NCBI GenBank assembly: GCA_000333855.2
Contig: CM007320.1
Location: forward strand, 3,663,718 to 3,727,717
Origin: Endotrypanum monterogeii
Lineage: Eukaryota; Euglenozoa; Kinetoplastea; Trypanosomatida; Trypanosomatidae
Direction of reading: 5' to 3'
Length of the DNA: 64,000 nt
A program made the translations under genes and the position numbers. Positions 1 to 10,073 of this stretch are shown piece by piece (positions within the stretch are counted from its first letter, which is position 1; each line of letters opens with the position of its first letter). The notes below the pieces were generated by a model. The model was given only the letters and a program-made list of their open reading frames with translations, made no database searches and was not told the DNA's origin.

Positions 1-1146
1 CCACGAAATACACACACACAGTGGACACAGGGGAGTTGAAGAAAACAAAAAAAAACACGGATTCACTACTCACCCTATTTTATGCTGCTCTTTTTTCCTC
101 TGAGCTAAAATTTTCGTGTCAACTGCTAATACAGCTACTAAAGCTAGGAAAAGAAAAAAAATAAGAGAGAAGCGCAGGCGATGGCTACTGTTTCCCTGCT
201 GAGATCACTAAGATACTGAGTACGCGGCGTAATGAGATTAACGACTCCGGAGGAAAAATAAAAGTGAACGGGCTGTTCGTAGCACTGGTGAGTACACACC
301 ACCTAAAATGCGAAAGATAGGGAAGAGGATAAGGTCCGTGGTGGTGGAGGGGGGGGACTACAAATTTATTCTTCTTCTCGTGGTTATTTGCGCTCTCTCG
401 ATAAAAGGGAAGAGTACGAAGTACGGACACAGAAAGCAATTTGAAGAAAGTGCTGTATTTGCGCTCGCCCGTCAACACGGAAAGGGGTGTAGATGTTGGG
501 GCAAAGAAAAAAAAAACGATGGTGAAACACCCACGCAAGCGATGCGTGCGCTCAAAACTTTTTTTTTCAAACTTAAAAAAGGAGCATAAACAATTTTTTT
601 TTTGATTTCGTAGCTGGCCGCGACAAGGAGCGTGAAGTAGCGAAGAGGGAGCGGGAAAAGAAACAACAAGCGAATACGCAACAATGCAGAGTCACACAGC
701 GACGATTCTCTGAAAAGAGCGCAAACGGCAAAGTGAAGTGGGCGGGATTGAAAGGGAAATAAAAACAGAGAAAATTCAAAAAAAAACGTGAAAAAGAGAC
801 GGGAGACGACTCAGAGAAGCAGGGTGGGGGCAGCAACCCCAACGGAATAATAACAAAACAACAGCACCAGCAACCTCGGGACAAAAGCGGAATGAAAGGA
901 AAGGAAAAGAAACGAATCCAAGATGACGTAAAAAAAAAAAGGGAAGTGGTAGAGAGTTGAACACCGACCAATAAAAAAAAAGAGGACAATAAACAAGAGG
1001 TGGAAACCCAAATGAAAAAAGACAGTAAACAAAAACAAAAAAAAGGCGAAAGACTCGGAAAAAAAAAATGCACACACGCAAGCACCAGGGGAGGGTAGAA
1101 GCGAAAGATAGTGAAGAAAAAAAGGGGGGAAAACACGCACACACAA

Positions 1147-1171
1147 ATATATATATATATATATATATATA
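1147..1171. repeat. (AT)n microsatellite
   Basis: About 12 AT units in the gene-poor left flank, next to a CA-rich stretch. Confidence 0.95.
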
Positions 1172-2765
1172 CGTCGCTGAGAGTAGAAAGAAGTGTAAAG
1201 AAAAACGCGTTCAACAGGGGCCGAAAGCGTAGGGGGAGAGAGTGAGTTGTCAATGTACCGCAAATCACATACGTGAAGACAACAATCAGTTGAAGCTCTT
1301 TTTTTTTTTGCAAGCAAACGTGAAAACAGAGAAAAAGAAAAACAGGATCAACGGGAAAGAAAAAAAAAAGCACGAGTGAGAGTTGTGTGTGTGTGCGAGA
1401 AAGGGACACGAGGCAAGGTAGTCAGTGAAGAAGTAAATCCCTGTTGTGCTTTACAACGAAGCAGAAGTAGACAAACAGTGCAAACGGAATGAGGTCAGAC
1501 GATCCTCGCAACGCAAAGCAGATGTTTGGCACCAGAAAGTCTGTGCTTGTGTCTGCGTGCGTACGTGGCGATTACAAGGTTCAGATATCTGTGTCAAAGC
1601 TCAACTCAGTGATTGGGTGTGGTAATATATTGCGCTATTTTTCTTGTCGTTAGGTCTAAATCCCCTCTCCTTGTCTCTCCCCATGGACGCCTCAAACCTT
1701 TTCCTGCAGTGATGCGGGGAGAGGATACTGCTATGGAGCTACTCTGGCGCTCTATTTCGAGCGCGTGCACCTCCCCCCCAAAAAAAGAGTCAGTAGATTG
1801 AGGTGGATGCGTGCACAAGGAGGTGAAAACTAGGGAACGACAGAGGAAAGAATAGACGAAAAAAGGATGACTCGAGGGAAAAAAGCAGAGGGAAAATGTT
1901 TGAAAAAATGGTTTCCTGTCGCTGCTGACCCTCAAACGTCGAAGAAAAAAAAAAATCGCTCACGTATTCGTCAGTCGTGTGTGCCCCACGAAAAACAACA
2001 AAAAAGGGGAGAGTGCGGGTTACGAGGTGAAGAACGAACGGTAAGTGGCGAGGACTGCAGAAAGCACGACGCGAGACCCTAAGGAAAAACGCATACAGTA
2101 GTGTTTTCCCTCTTTGAAAGAAACAAAAAGAGATTGCAGTAAGGCAAAGCAAGCAAGAAGAGAAGCAACAAGTTTTTTTTTTTTTCAAAGGGACAGAAAC
2201 AGAAAGGTGACGGGAGACAATGTCATAAGCGTTTGCGTGAGGAATAGCGCAAATTTACTGCGTTCGATTGGTCGTAGGGATGGTCCAAGACACAGTGCCA
2301 TATATTTTGTATATGACAGGGGTGTGTGAGTGGGGAGCGCACGAAGGAGAATAAGTTGCCCGATGAGAGTGTGAAGGGTAGCAGTACGCAAACCAAGAAT
2401 GTCCGTACGCATGTTTGGTACAGCAGGAAATAATGTGCAAGTAAGAACCCCAGAAGACAAAGATGATGCGAGAGTGAAGATTCGCCCACAGGCAGGGGCC
2501 AAGGGTCCAGAAAGGTTTTTTTTTATGCATTAGTGCGAATGAGGACGAGGAGCGAGTCGATGCTCTCTCCTGTGCGCACCCCGCCATCGCCAGGTGCTAC
2601 GCGGCGGCAGATCCCGAGAAGAGCAGCGGAGAAAGAAACACCAGCGGCAAGTGCGCCGGTGAAGTTGCTCGTCAAACGGCATCACTGGCAGTCAAAGGCT
2701 ACGTGCAACGAGGAACCATGGACTAGGAAGGAAAGGGTGAAGGGTCTTCGCCTACCCATTACTTT

Positions 2766-3128
2766 ATGTTTTCGGCGCCGGCGCAGTACATGGAAAAGAT
2801 GAAACGTGATGGTCCACTGACGCAATGGCCGATGTCTCCGCAGAGAGCAGACGAAACACACTTATCCTTGCAGTGCGCAGGTGCATTTGATTTGTTCTCG
2901 CTCTCCAACACACCAACTGCCGCATCTGCATTTTACGTGGAGGTGTTCTCACGCACACCAGCGCCTACGCCGCCACCCACTACGCACCCACTACGCGAGC
3001 GATGCAAAGAACTTGTACATGTGACCCTCATGAAAACAGAAGTGAATCCTCAAACCTCATCCGACGACCAGACGCCCTTGACACAGGGACCCGTGCAAGA
3101 CAACAGCACGGCGAAACCAGCTTCTTGA
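2766..3128 (+). CDS. Doubtful plus-strand ORF, 120 aa
   Basis: An ATG-started reading frame on the plus strand, opposite to every convincing gene in the window. The product is rich in S, T, P and Q, with no recognised domain, signal peptide or membrane segment. It sits in a pocket (about 2530-3240) whose base composition is less skewed than the flanks, and two other plus-strand frames (2533-2802 and 3002-3226) overlap its ends. It would converge on the SET/MYND gene with only 170 bp between stops, which is unusual inside a trypanosomatid polycistron. It is most likely untranslated 3' UTR; a frameshifted remnant gene is the alternative. Confidence 0.12.
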   Translation: MFSAPAQYMEKMKRDGPLTQWPMSPQRADETHLSLQCAGAFDLFSLSNTPTAASAFYVEVFSRTPAPTPPPTTHPLRERCKELVHVTLMKTEVNPQTSSDDQTPLTQGPVQDNSTAKPAS

Positions 3129-3298
3129 TGGGCACCTCCAAAACCCTCCGCGGAAAGCCACCTACCGGACCCAGCAGCAAACTAGCGCGCCATATCATGG
3201 AGAGTTCGAGGATACTGAAGAACTGAAAATTAACCGTGCCACCGGAAGAAGAAGAAAAAAGTTTCGGTTCAAAAAGCAGAAAACGACCACTCCTCTCC

Positions 3299-4648
3299 TC
3301 AGCCGTCTCCACGTGACTCATTTATACCCACGCCCTCCCCTCCTTCAGGAGTACAGCGAGGGCATCCACACTCAAAGAGGTAGTGTTCCCACAATTGCTG
3401 CTGACGCACTGCGAAGGGCAACTCTGCGCCGATGTAGCTGATAGTGAGCTCCTCGCCCGTCTTGATGTCCCGCAGCGCCACGACAGTGAGGGTTTCATCG
3501 TTCGCGCTGGAGTATTGGACACAAAGATTTGGATCGCAGGAGTGATTGAAAAGGCACCCGACCGCGTAGATGCCCTGACCGCGAGAACTCCACGAAAGGT
3601 CGTCCACATGCTTCGCTCTTCCGGTCTCGAGAACCCTCTCCTCGTACGCTCGCATAGATTGTTCGCCACCTGCCAGACAGCTGACAAGCTCTCGATGCAT
3701 CTCGTATGGGGACGGCGGCGACCGCTCTTGCCCATTGAGCAACACCGCCCCCATGATCTCCGACCACCGCCGTACATGCATGAAGGTGCGCTCCTCGTTA
3801 TCCATGCTGAAGACATCATGTAGAAGATCGAGGGTGGACTGACAAAAGGTGTCTTTATCTCGTGTCCCTGGAGAATATGCAGCCCTCACGGCGGGAATCG
3901 ACATCGGGTCGTTTTTGCTAGATGCGAAGACTACCTCGTGTTCAAACCCTGCGGCACCACTAGATGTTTCGCTAAGATTGTCCTCGACTAACAGGTATGT
4001 GAAGAAGAAAGAGGTGATGGGCGAGCGGATAAGCTGCGCAAAGGGTGCAAAGGCGTCCTCCAACGACGCTCTGTGGAGACGACGCGCACACAGTGTCTGC
4101 GCAACGATGCGCAAACTCAGCATCGCTGTATCACTGTAGTTTACGCCACCCTGTACCCAGTCATATTCCATGTACTGGGAGTGGGCCGCGAGCTGCGATG
4201 CGTTCATGCGCCCGGTGCAGCAGACCCAGTGAAACTGGCTCATGGCAGTCTCACGACACCGAGCGGAGCAGAAGGATTCCTGACAGCCCTGCGCGCTCCA
4301 CAAGCAGGGCACCGGCGCCAGAGGCATATGCAGCTCTGGGAAAGGCAGGTCTAATGCGGCCTTTTTTCGCCGAGCATTGCGTGCAACCTGTGTGCGAGGC
4401 GTCTCTAGCGAACGTAAACAAAAGCTACAGACCTGCACACCTTCTTTGAAATCGTCCATATTTTGAGAGCAACACAGAGCGGTCTCTTCGTGAACGGTGC
4501 TGTCCACTGCGAAGTCCCGCGCTGCATAGAGCCCTTTGCCCTTGACCACATCAGTGACGATCTCCATGCCAGTGCCTGCCAACGCCTGAGAATAGTAGTC
4601 CTGCTGGTAGGTCCATAGAGGTACCCTCTGGAGATCGAGATTCGCCAT
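3299..4648 (-). CDS. SET domain methyltransferase with MYND-like zinc region (SMYD/Set5-like)
   Basis: Probable protein-lysine methyltransferase of 449 aa. The N-terminal SET piece is at about residues 27-55 (GMEIV...GKGLYAARDF). A MYND-like cysteine/histidine cluster follows at about 74-145 (CSFC, then CQESFCSARC and HWVCC), so the SET domain is split as in SMYD proteins. The SET core carries an intact NHSCDPN motif (about 368-374) and a YIG tyrosine near 405, and a post-SET CGCPRC at about 427-432 completes the zinc site. The AdoMet-binding and catalytic elements therefore look preserved. The start is the first ATG after a pyrimidine tract and AG (minus strand, about 4675). The substrate cannot be told from sequence; Set5/SMYD relatives modify histone and non-histone lysines. 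It is the last convincing gene on the left of the array. Confidence 0.85.
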   Translation of the reverse strand: MANLDLQRVPLWTYQQDYYSQALAGTGMEIVTDVVKGKGLYAARDFAVDSTVHEETALCCSQNMDDFKEGVQVCSFCLRSLETPRTQVARNARRKKAALDLPFPELHMPLAPVPCLWSAQGCQESFCSARCRETAMSQFHWVCCTGRMNASQLAAHSQYMEYDWVQGGVNYSDTAMLSLRIVAQTLCARRLHRASLEDAFAPFAQLIRSPITSFFFTYLLVEDNLSETSSGAAGFEHEVVFASSKNDPMSIPAVRAAYSPGTRDKDTFCQSTLDLLHDVFSMDNEERTFMHVRRWSEIMGAVLLNGQERSPPSPYEMHRELVSCLAGGEQSMRAYEERVLETGRAKHVDDLSWSSRGQGIYAVGCLFNHSCDPNLCVQYSSANDETLTVVALRDIKTGEELTISYIGAELPFAVRQQQLWEHYLFECGCPRCTPEGGEGVGINESRGDG

Positions 4649-5346
4649 AGCTTACCGTACCCAACAGAACCCCTCTAGACACACAGCGAGAAAAGAAAAG
4701 GGAGAGGGCGTACCCGTGTAGCTAGAAGGATGCTTCTGCTCGGTAATCCGTGCCAACGACCCTTTTCTATCCGCCCAGCCCCGAAATAAGTGCACAAAAG
4801 AAAAGGAAAAAGTGACAGGAGTTGGAAAAGACAAAACATAAAGGCCGGCGCTGCTGCTGCCGCCGTACCATAACACCACAGAAAGCTGAGGGTCCATGGG
4901 CAAACGGCGAGGTACTGGCAAAGCGGATGGCCACAGGTGCAAAATACGCCAAGAGACACCGTCGCAATTCTATAATACCCTTCAATTGTGCCTGCATACC
5001 TCTAATGGTGGAAAGGCCTGCGGAGAGAAGGGCGGTGGCGTGTTCGGTGCCCAGAGGAGAGAAAGGAGAAGCTAAAAGCCGCCTAGCAGTTGTCAGAGAA
5101 AACCGTCGGAAATAGACCAAACAGGTGTCTCCAAGCAAATGACAGGGAACCGTCAACGCTCTCCACTTATGTGGCGCATCTAGACAAGGACGGATCTAAC
5201 AAACCTTTTTTTTTCCTCCTTCCCTCTACACATGCGTTTGGGTTTGTCTGGCTGCAACTCAATGTGCGTGAAGGCGTGGAGAGGAGGGGGGAACGCACAT
5301 ACACATTGGAAATTACGCACAAAGTTGGTAGAAGATAGCTGACTTG
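4649..5346. other. Spacer between AFG1-like and SET/MYND genes
   Basis: It holds the putative splice acceptor of the SET/MYND gene and a T-rich run near 5204-5220. Short frames on both strands show no family resemblance. Nothing else seen. Confidence 0.5.
4675..4709 (-). promoter_or_regulatory. Pyrimidine tract and spliced-leader acceptor, SET/MYND gene
   Basis: Read on the minus strand, a C/T-rich run (about 4708-4689) ends in CTAG at 4678-4675. The predicted 5' UTR is 26 nt before the ATG at 4648. This is inferred from the general trypanosomatid rule, not from transcript data. Confidence 0.5.
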
Positions 5347-6945
5347 TCACTCGCAAACCTCCCGTTGTGCTTCCGGGTTGAAGAGAGCTGAAAAATCGAA
5401 GTCGGTGACAATGAATTGACGGTGGTCGCGCAACAGGTACGAGGCAGAGCCCATTTCAATTAAGCGACTTCGAATTCGGGCAGAGCTGATGAACTCCTCC
5501 TCGTTCCTAAAGTTGTAGTGCGCCTTGTACCCGCTTCTCTCATCCTCACCCTCGCTGTAGGCCTCAGCATGAAGGCCACCACCGGTTGGACCCTGTGCGC
5601 CGATACCGCCACGACCAGAGCAGCCGTCCGCCAGGGCTCGCACGTCGCCTGCGATGAAATCATGGTCCATGAGGTGGTCCCATGGTACCGAAGAAGTGAA
5701 CAGAAGCTTCATGTTGTTTTGATACACCTCATCCACGAGCACTATGAACTGGTGCAGTGCATTCACGTTCAGGTTACTCATCCGTGGCACGTTGGTGACA
5801 ATAAGAGTGTGGAAGTGCCTGGTGATGAGCTGAATATCAACGGAGGACAAGCTCTCCTGCGCTCCGCAAATATCTGAAAAGTCAAAGACTGCACATCCGC
5901 GGCATCGCACTGGGACCACCACGCAGCGCCCGTGGTGCCACAGAGTGTCTTCTCTGATCCACGCAGGGTCAACACCACGAGCCCGAAAGGCGCTCTCGAC
6001 ACGTCGCAGCAGTCGCTCCACGTTCGACTTCGTGTTCGGGTGCAAATACAGCAGCTGGTGGTGTCGCTCTGCAATCGCCCTCACCCGGTAGTCACGAATA
6101 CCAGTACAATGCACAATACGACAGTACTGTCTCAGGACAGGAAGGAAAGCGCTGAAGGAGGCAGATACGTGAGAGAGATCCTCTGGCGGTCGGTTACTCG
6201 TTGTGATGAGAAAAAGTCCCTTACGAAGAGCTTCAGTGAAAAAAGAGGCAAGTAATGCGGCGTGAGCCACATCAAACGTTTGAAATTCATCGAAGCAGAG
6301 AATTGGCGTCTCCTGCAGGATCTCCTGCACAACCACAGTCATGGGACAGATGGAGCGCAGGGCCCATTTCTCCTCCGGTGATGTTGCTGACTGACGTTGC
6401 TGCGTCAGCGCCATTTCAGCGTGAAAGAGACGGTGCTGCAGCTCACTCATAAAAGAGTGGAGGTGGGATCGGCGCTTCTTGTACGGGGTAGTGCAGAGCT
6501 CGAAGAGATCCAATATCATTGTCTTCCCGATTCCTACGTCACCCCAAATGTAGAGCCCACGCTTCTCCTCCACACCTAAGTTTTCAGCCTCCAAAAGGCC
6601 CAGTGAGTGAGAAGATGAGTTGCGAAACGGTCGTCTCGCTAACCCAGTGAGGGTTGCCTGAATAGAAAGTCGGAGTGAGCTCCATCCTCGTGCCGAGCAG
6701 CCACCTTTGCCGCTCGCTAGCAGATCTGGTCGAGTGTATGGAATTACTTTCCCTGCCGACTCGTCCGCGTGGCATTGGTGGATGCAGCGCAGAAGGGGTG
6801 TACAGGCCTCTGACATGTCCAGTTGACGAGCGTCTGCGGTTATGACGCCTTTGCGCGCAAGCTGCTCGTAGGCCTCGACAACAGTGCCCTTTGACGTGAG
6901 GTGGCTCGCCCACATGTTTGATCGGTACCTGCAGGTGCGCAACAT
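5347..6945 (-). CDS. AFG1: AFG1/LACE1-family mitochondrial ATPase
   Basis: AAA-like P-loop ATPase of 532 aa. The family helps turn over mitochondrially encoded respiratory-chain subunits at the inner membrane. Visible signatures are Walker A GDVGIGKT at residues 135-142, the AFG1-specific Walker B segment ILCFDEFQTFDVAHA at 215-229, and TSNRPPEDL at 249-257. The N-terminus (MLRTCRYRSN) is basic and hydroxylated without acidic residues, as expected of a mitochondrial presequence. On the minus strand CTTTAG precedes the ATG by only a few bases, so the 5' UTR would be very short, or M11 could be used instead. Length is somewhat above yeast Afg1. A low-complexity Gly/Ala/Glu stretch lies near residues 440-470. 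Family assignment is secure; clients in this organism are unknown. Confidence 0.93.
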   Translation of the reverse strand: MLRTCRYRSNMWASHLTSKGTVVEAYEQLARKGVITADARQLDMSEACTPLLRCIHQCHADESAGKVIPYTRPDLLASGKGGCSARGWSSLRLSIQATLTGLARRPFRNSSSHSLGLLEAENLGVEEKRGLYIWGDVGIGKTMILDLFELCTTPYKKRRSHLHSFMSELQHRLFHAEMALTQQRQSATSPEEKWALRSICPMTVVVQEILQETPILCFDEFQTFDVAHAALLASFFTEALRKGLFLITTSNRPPEDLSHVSASFSAFLPVLRQYCRIVHCTGIRDYRVRAIAERHHQLLYLHPNTKSNVERLLRRVESAFRARGVDPAWIREDTLWHHGRCVVVPVRCRGCAVFDFSDICGAQESLSSVDIQLITRHFHTLIVTNVPRMSNLNVNALHQFIVLVDEVYQNNMKLLFTSSVPWDHLMDHDFIAGDVRALADGCSGRGGIGAQGPTGGGLHAEAYSEGEDERSGYKAHYNFRNEEEFISSARIRSRLIEMGSASYLLRDHRQFIVTDFDFSALFNPEAQREVCE

Positions 6946-7859
6946 CTGCTTCTAAAGACGAAAGAATGAAGAGGACGAGAGCAAGTTGGTAAAAAATAAT
7001 TTTTAATAAAAGGAAAGCAGGAGGAAGGGGGAGCAGCTAGCGCATGTGCGTGTAAGTGTGTGTGTGTGTGTGTGTGTTTTGTCAAGGCGAGAGGAGGCGA
7101 ACAGCTATCCCATCACTACAAAGCAGCATATTTCAGAAATGCAGAAAAACAGATCAAAACGACTGGAAGAGATTCGAATTATGAGACGATACACCGGACG
7201 CTCCAGGCAGCACCAGTAGCGAGAGTGGAGGGCAGAGCGAAACACGGCTACACCTTTCCCTCACCCTGGCAGACCCTACCTCCGAAGTAGTGTCACAGGT
7301 GCTGCTTTGGCTGAACCTGTTTGTTATGGTATCGTGTCCTTTGGTGTGTGTATGGAGGGGAGAGGGGTTCTATGGGTTTGTGAAACATAGCTACACGAGG
7401 AAAAGAAAATACAACACGTCCACCAAGAACGAATGTATGTGGGGAACAAATGTCGGTGAAAAGAGCAAAATCGAGCAAGCGTAAGGGCAGTGGACAACGA
7501 CAAGTGAGCCCTACTGCCCTCGACCTCCCCCCGAAAATGAGATGCAAGGCACTTACAAACACACATGCAGCGTTTTATAGGCACATCAACGCGTGTGTGG
7601 CACAACTACAAATGTGTAGGTGTAGCCTTCTTCACAGTTAGTGCTTCTAGTTCTTCTTTTTCTCTTGTAGATTGCCCTTGGGAAACTCCATATATAGAGA
7701 GACAAAGACACACGCACACAGACCCCCTCCATAGTCGAGATGCAACTTAGAACTTCAAAGGCACGTATATCGCACACTTCGCCTCCGCGAAAAACAGCCA
7801 TGGGAGGAAAAAAAAGAATGCGGCTTCGATCCCACTCCACGTTTCCCGCCTGGTTGCTA
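6946..7859. other. Spacer between UFL1 and AFG1-like genes
   Basis: 914 bp with a (TG)n tract at 7056-7078 and the CTTTAG acceptor candidate at 6952-6957. Several overlapping short frames on both strands have no coding character. Nothing else seen. Confidence 0.5.
7056..7078. repeat. (TG)n microsatellite
   Basis: About 11 TG units in the spacer upstream of the AFG1-like gene. Confidence 0.9.
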
Positions 7860-10073
7860 TCAACTGAGCGCCAAGGTGGAAGAGCGAAGCTCCTCGAGCT
7901 CCACCACCTCTGCATCATCGACAGTGCCGCGTTGCAAAGCGGTGATCACTGCTTCCTTAGCTCCCTCCAACGTCGATGGAACTCCAGCCTCCAACTTTAG
8001 GCGGCAGACAACACCAGCAACAGCCTTACCAGGAACATCGACGTGACAACGGAAATGCTGGTGGATGAGCATTGTGCATAGTAAAGAAAGTAGTTTTCCG
8101 TTTGCTACAGCATCCTCCCTCGACACAGACGCCGTTGTCACGGCATGCACTACCGACTCCTTGACCTTCAAATAACAATCCCTCTCTGACTTCTTGGAGG
8201 GAGAGTGGAATGATGCAACAGCGATGACACCGGTGCTGCTCATCTCGTGCAGAACGTCGATGAACGTCCCAGGCGCCTTGCCTTTGACAGCATCCACAAG
8301 AGGCATCAGGCTGCTGCGACGGCTTTCGGAGAAGGGCAGCAGTGCTTTCACCAGCTGAGCAGGCTGAGTCACCTGCTCCAGAGCTGCAGCCACCATCTTG
8401 CTGCATTCGGGTGTGTCTAGACTCTCATTGCGAATGACCTGCCTCGCCATCTCATATGCCTCCGTCGACATGACGTGACGTGCGATGGTCGCAGACGTCG
8501 ACGCGTCCAACTGAGCAACGGCCCATTCAAAACCCTTGGCGGTAAGCCACAAATGAGCCCAGCGTGTGGCAAGCTCTTCCTGCAAGGCGCTTCTCGATCG
8601 CTTCAGCTGGGATGCCGCATCCTGGGCGGTTGCAAAAGCATTTTTTTCCTGCAGTGCCTCCACCACCTCTCCCCACCGATCTACCAGTTCCCGAAGAACT
8701 TCACCATACCGCTCGCACGGCAACTTCAGCACAAATGAGAGCGTTTCCATTGCTACCGTGCTCACTGGCACCCTGGATTTTTGTGCGTTAGCCAGGGCGT
8801 TGAGAAAAGCCGCTTCGAACCTCTCCTCGGCCTCTGACGAAATCAGAGCGGTGCCGGCAATGAGTGTGGCACTATCTATCCCGGGGTACAGCTCGCTTAG
8901 TCGCGACTCTAGTAACGGCCAATCCCTCTCCATCTCGACAAATAGTGGAAGCTGCTCAACAATGTCGACCACAAGCACCTCCTTATCAGCCAAGGCCTGC
9001 AGAGCAGGTAGATTGCTAAGATAGCGGTCCGACAGAAAACCGTTAGTGAGCGGGTACCCGCACAAGGGATGCTCAGCATCAGCCCGCAGATTCCTGGACG
9101 CTGCATTTTCGCTGGAAGCAAGAGGCACCTTCGTCCCCTGCCCCTTTTTTCGACCTCTTCGCTGGTTAGATGACCGAGTGGCGGTTGAGGAACCTGCAGC
9201 ACCGTGCACCTGCTCGGTCGCTGCTGTATCAGGTGGGTTGTAGCGTTCGGTCAGATAATGGCGAGGGTTGATAATCTTCCGTTGCTGTAGCACGGAGTAT
9301 TCGATATAGCCATTCGATTTGTACAAGTTATCCACCTCCGCAGCGCGCTTGGTCTCGTACACCCGGGGGATATAGGTGCTATATCCGTCAAAGCTGCCGG
9401 GAAGCTCGCTGCGTACCCCATCTACAACCGAGTTGAGAAGTGGTGCAAAGAGTTTGTTGCGCCTGTAGAAGGCGTCCAGCCGGACTGGCTCCTGCACGGC
9501 CAGCAGTCCTGCACGCACCACCATGCGCTGTATGTTCACAAACTGCTTCGTGTAGAGTGACCCATCCTGCAGGACACAGTCGATGCGGCCGCTGTCCATT
9601 GCTCTGCTGAGTATATTCTTTGCGAACAGGGAGCTCAGCTGATTCGTGGAGGCGAATTGCGAGATGGCGAGCGAGCCCTGCTCCTTTAATGAATCCCCGG
9701 CAGCTAGCACGATCGAGTCGAGATAGCCATCTGTCATGAGTTCACCGCTTTCGAGGGTGAGAGAGGGGTTTTCTTCCAAGACGCTTGGCAACACCCGCTC
9801 CACGTGGAAGGTATGCACACTGAGTTGTCCTGGGAGATCGACCACGTTCACCCTCCCACCGCTCGCTAGCACCTCATCTACGATCTCGCGTTTCAATTCA
9901 TCCCAAGTAAGATACTCCTTGGCATCTGTCGTGAAGAGAATGTCGATGAGCTTCTTTTGAACGAGCGCGTTTACGATCTCGACAGCGTTTCGCTCGGTGA
10001 TTTGAGCTGAGACCTGCTCCTTCTGCAGAGACTGGAAGCGCTTCACAAGCTCGCTCAGCTCAGCATCGTCCAT
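7860..10073 (-). CDS. UFL1: E3 UFM1-protein ligase 1 homologue
   Basis: 737 aa. UFL1 is the scaffold-type E3 that transfers the ubiquitin-like protein UFM1 from the E2 UFC1 to targets, classically at the ER. The N-terminal third matches the family closely: an initial helix, then ITERNAVEIVNALVQKKL, a KEYLTWDELKREI segment and the GGRVNVVDLPGQLSV segment, followed by repeated winged-helix-like blocks (YLDSIVLAAGDSL..., HRxNKLFAPLLNSV-like). A basic Q/R/K-rich linker lies near residues 300-340, where UFL1 also has a charged disordered region, and the rest is helical. I chose the ATG at 10073 because the longer frame begins with GTG and M16 aligns with the family start. A strong pyrimidine tract ending CTGCAG lies 54 nt upstream. 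In animals UFL1 needs DDRGK1/UFBP1; no such gene is in this window. Confidence 0.92.
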   Translation of the reverse strand: MDDAELSELVKRFQSLQKEQVSAQITERNAVEIVNALVQKKLIDILFTTDAKEYLTWDELKREIVDEVLASGGRVNVVDLPGQLSVHTFHVERVLPSVLEENPSLTLESGELMTDGYLDSIVLAAGDSLKEQGSLAISQFASTNQLSSLFAKNILSRAMDSGRIDCVLQDGSLYTKQFVNIQRMVVRAGLLAVQEPVRLDAFYRRNKLFAPLLNSVVDGVRSELPGSFDGYSTYIPRVYETKRAAEVDNLYKSNGYIEYSVLQQRKIINPRHYLTERYNPPDTAATEQVHGAAGSSTATRSSNQRRGRKKGQGTKVPLASSENAASRNLRADAEHPLCGYPLTNGFLSDRYLSNLPALQALADKEVLVVDIVEQLPLFVEMERDWPLLESRLSELYPGIDSATLIAGTALISSEAEERFEAAFLNALANAQKSRVPVSTVAMETLSFVLKLPCERYGEVLRELVDRWGEVVEALQEKNAFATAQDAASQLKRSRSALQEELATRWAHLWLTAKGFEWAVAQLDASTSATIARHVMSTEAYEMARQVIRNESLDTPECSKMVAAALEQVTQPAQLVKALLPFSESRRSSLMPLVDAVKGKAPGTFIDVLHEMSSTGVIAVASFHSPSKKSERDCYLKVKESVVHAVTTASVSREDAVANGKLLSLLCTMLIHQHFRCHVDVPGKAVAGVVCRLKLEAGVPSTLEGAKEAVITALQRGTVDDAEVVELEELRSSTLALS

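Larger units (their letters stand above)
1..3298. other. Gene-poor left flank, purine-skewed
   Basis: No convincing gene. From 1 to about 2400 the plus strand is very rich in A and G (runs of A8-A10, GA-rich stretches), so the minus strand reads as near-continuous pyrimidine; the long minus-strand reading frames here translate to F/S/L/C-rich low complexity and are artefacts of that skew. A (TA)n tract lies at 1147-1171. From about 2530 to 3240 composition returns to something more coding-like, with short overlapping plus-strand reading frames (see 2766-3128). The region is probably the 3' untranslated and intergenic part of the array beyond the SET/MYND gene, but at 3.3 kb it is the longest gene-free interior stretch in the window. 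Confidence 0.6.

Noticed and set aside
573..1409. 278-codon minus-strand frame in the left flank
   Set aside because: Product is F/S/L/C low complexity produced by pyrimidine skew and includes an IYIYIY run from the TA tract.
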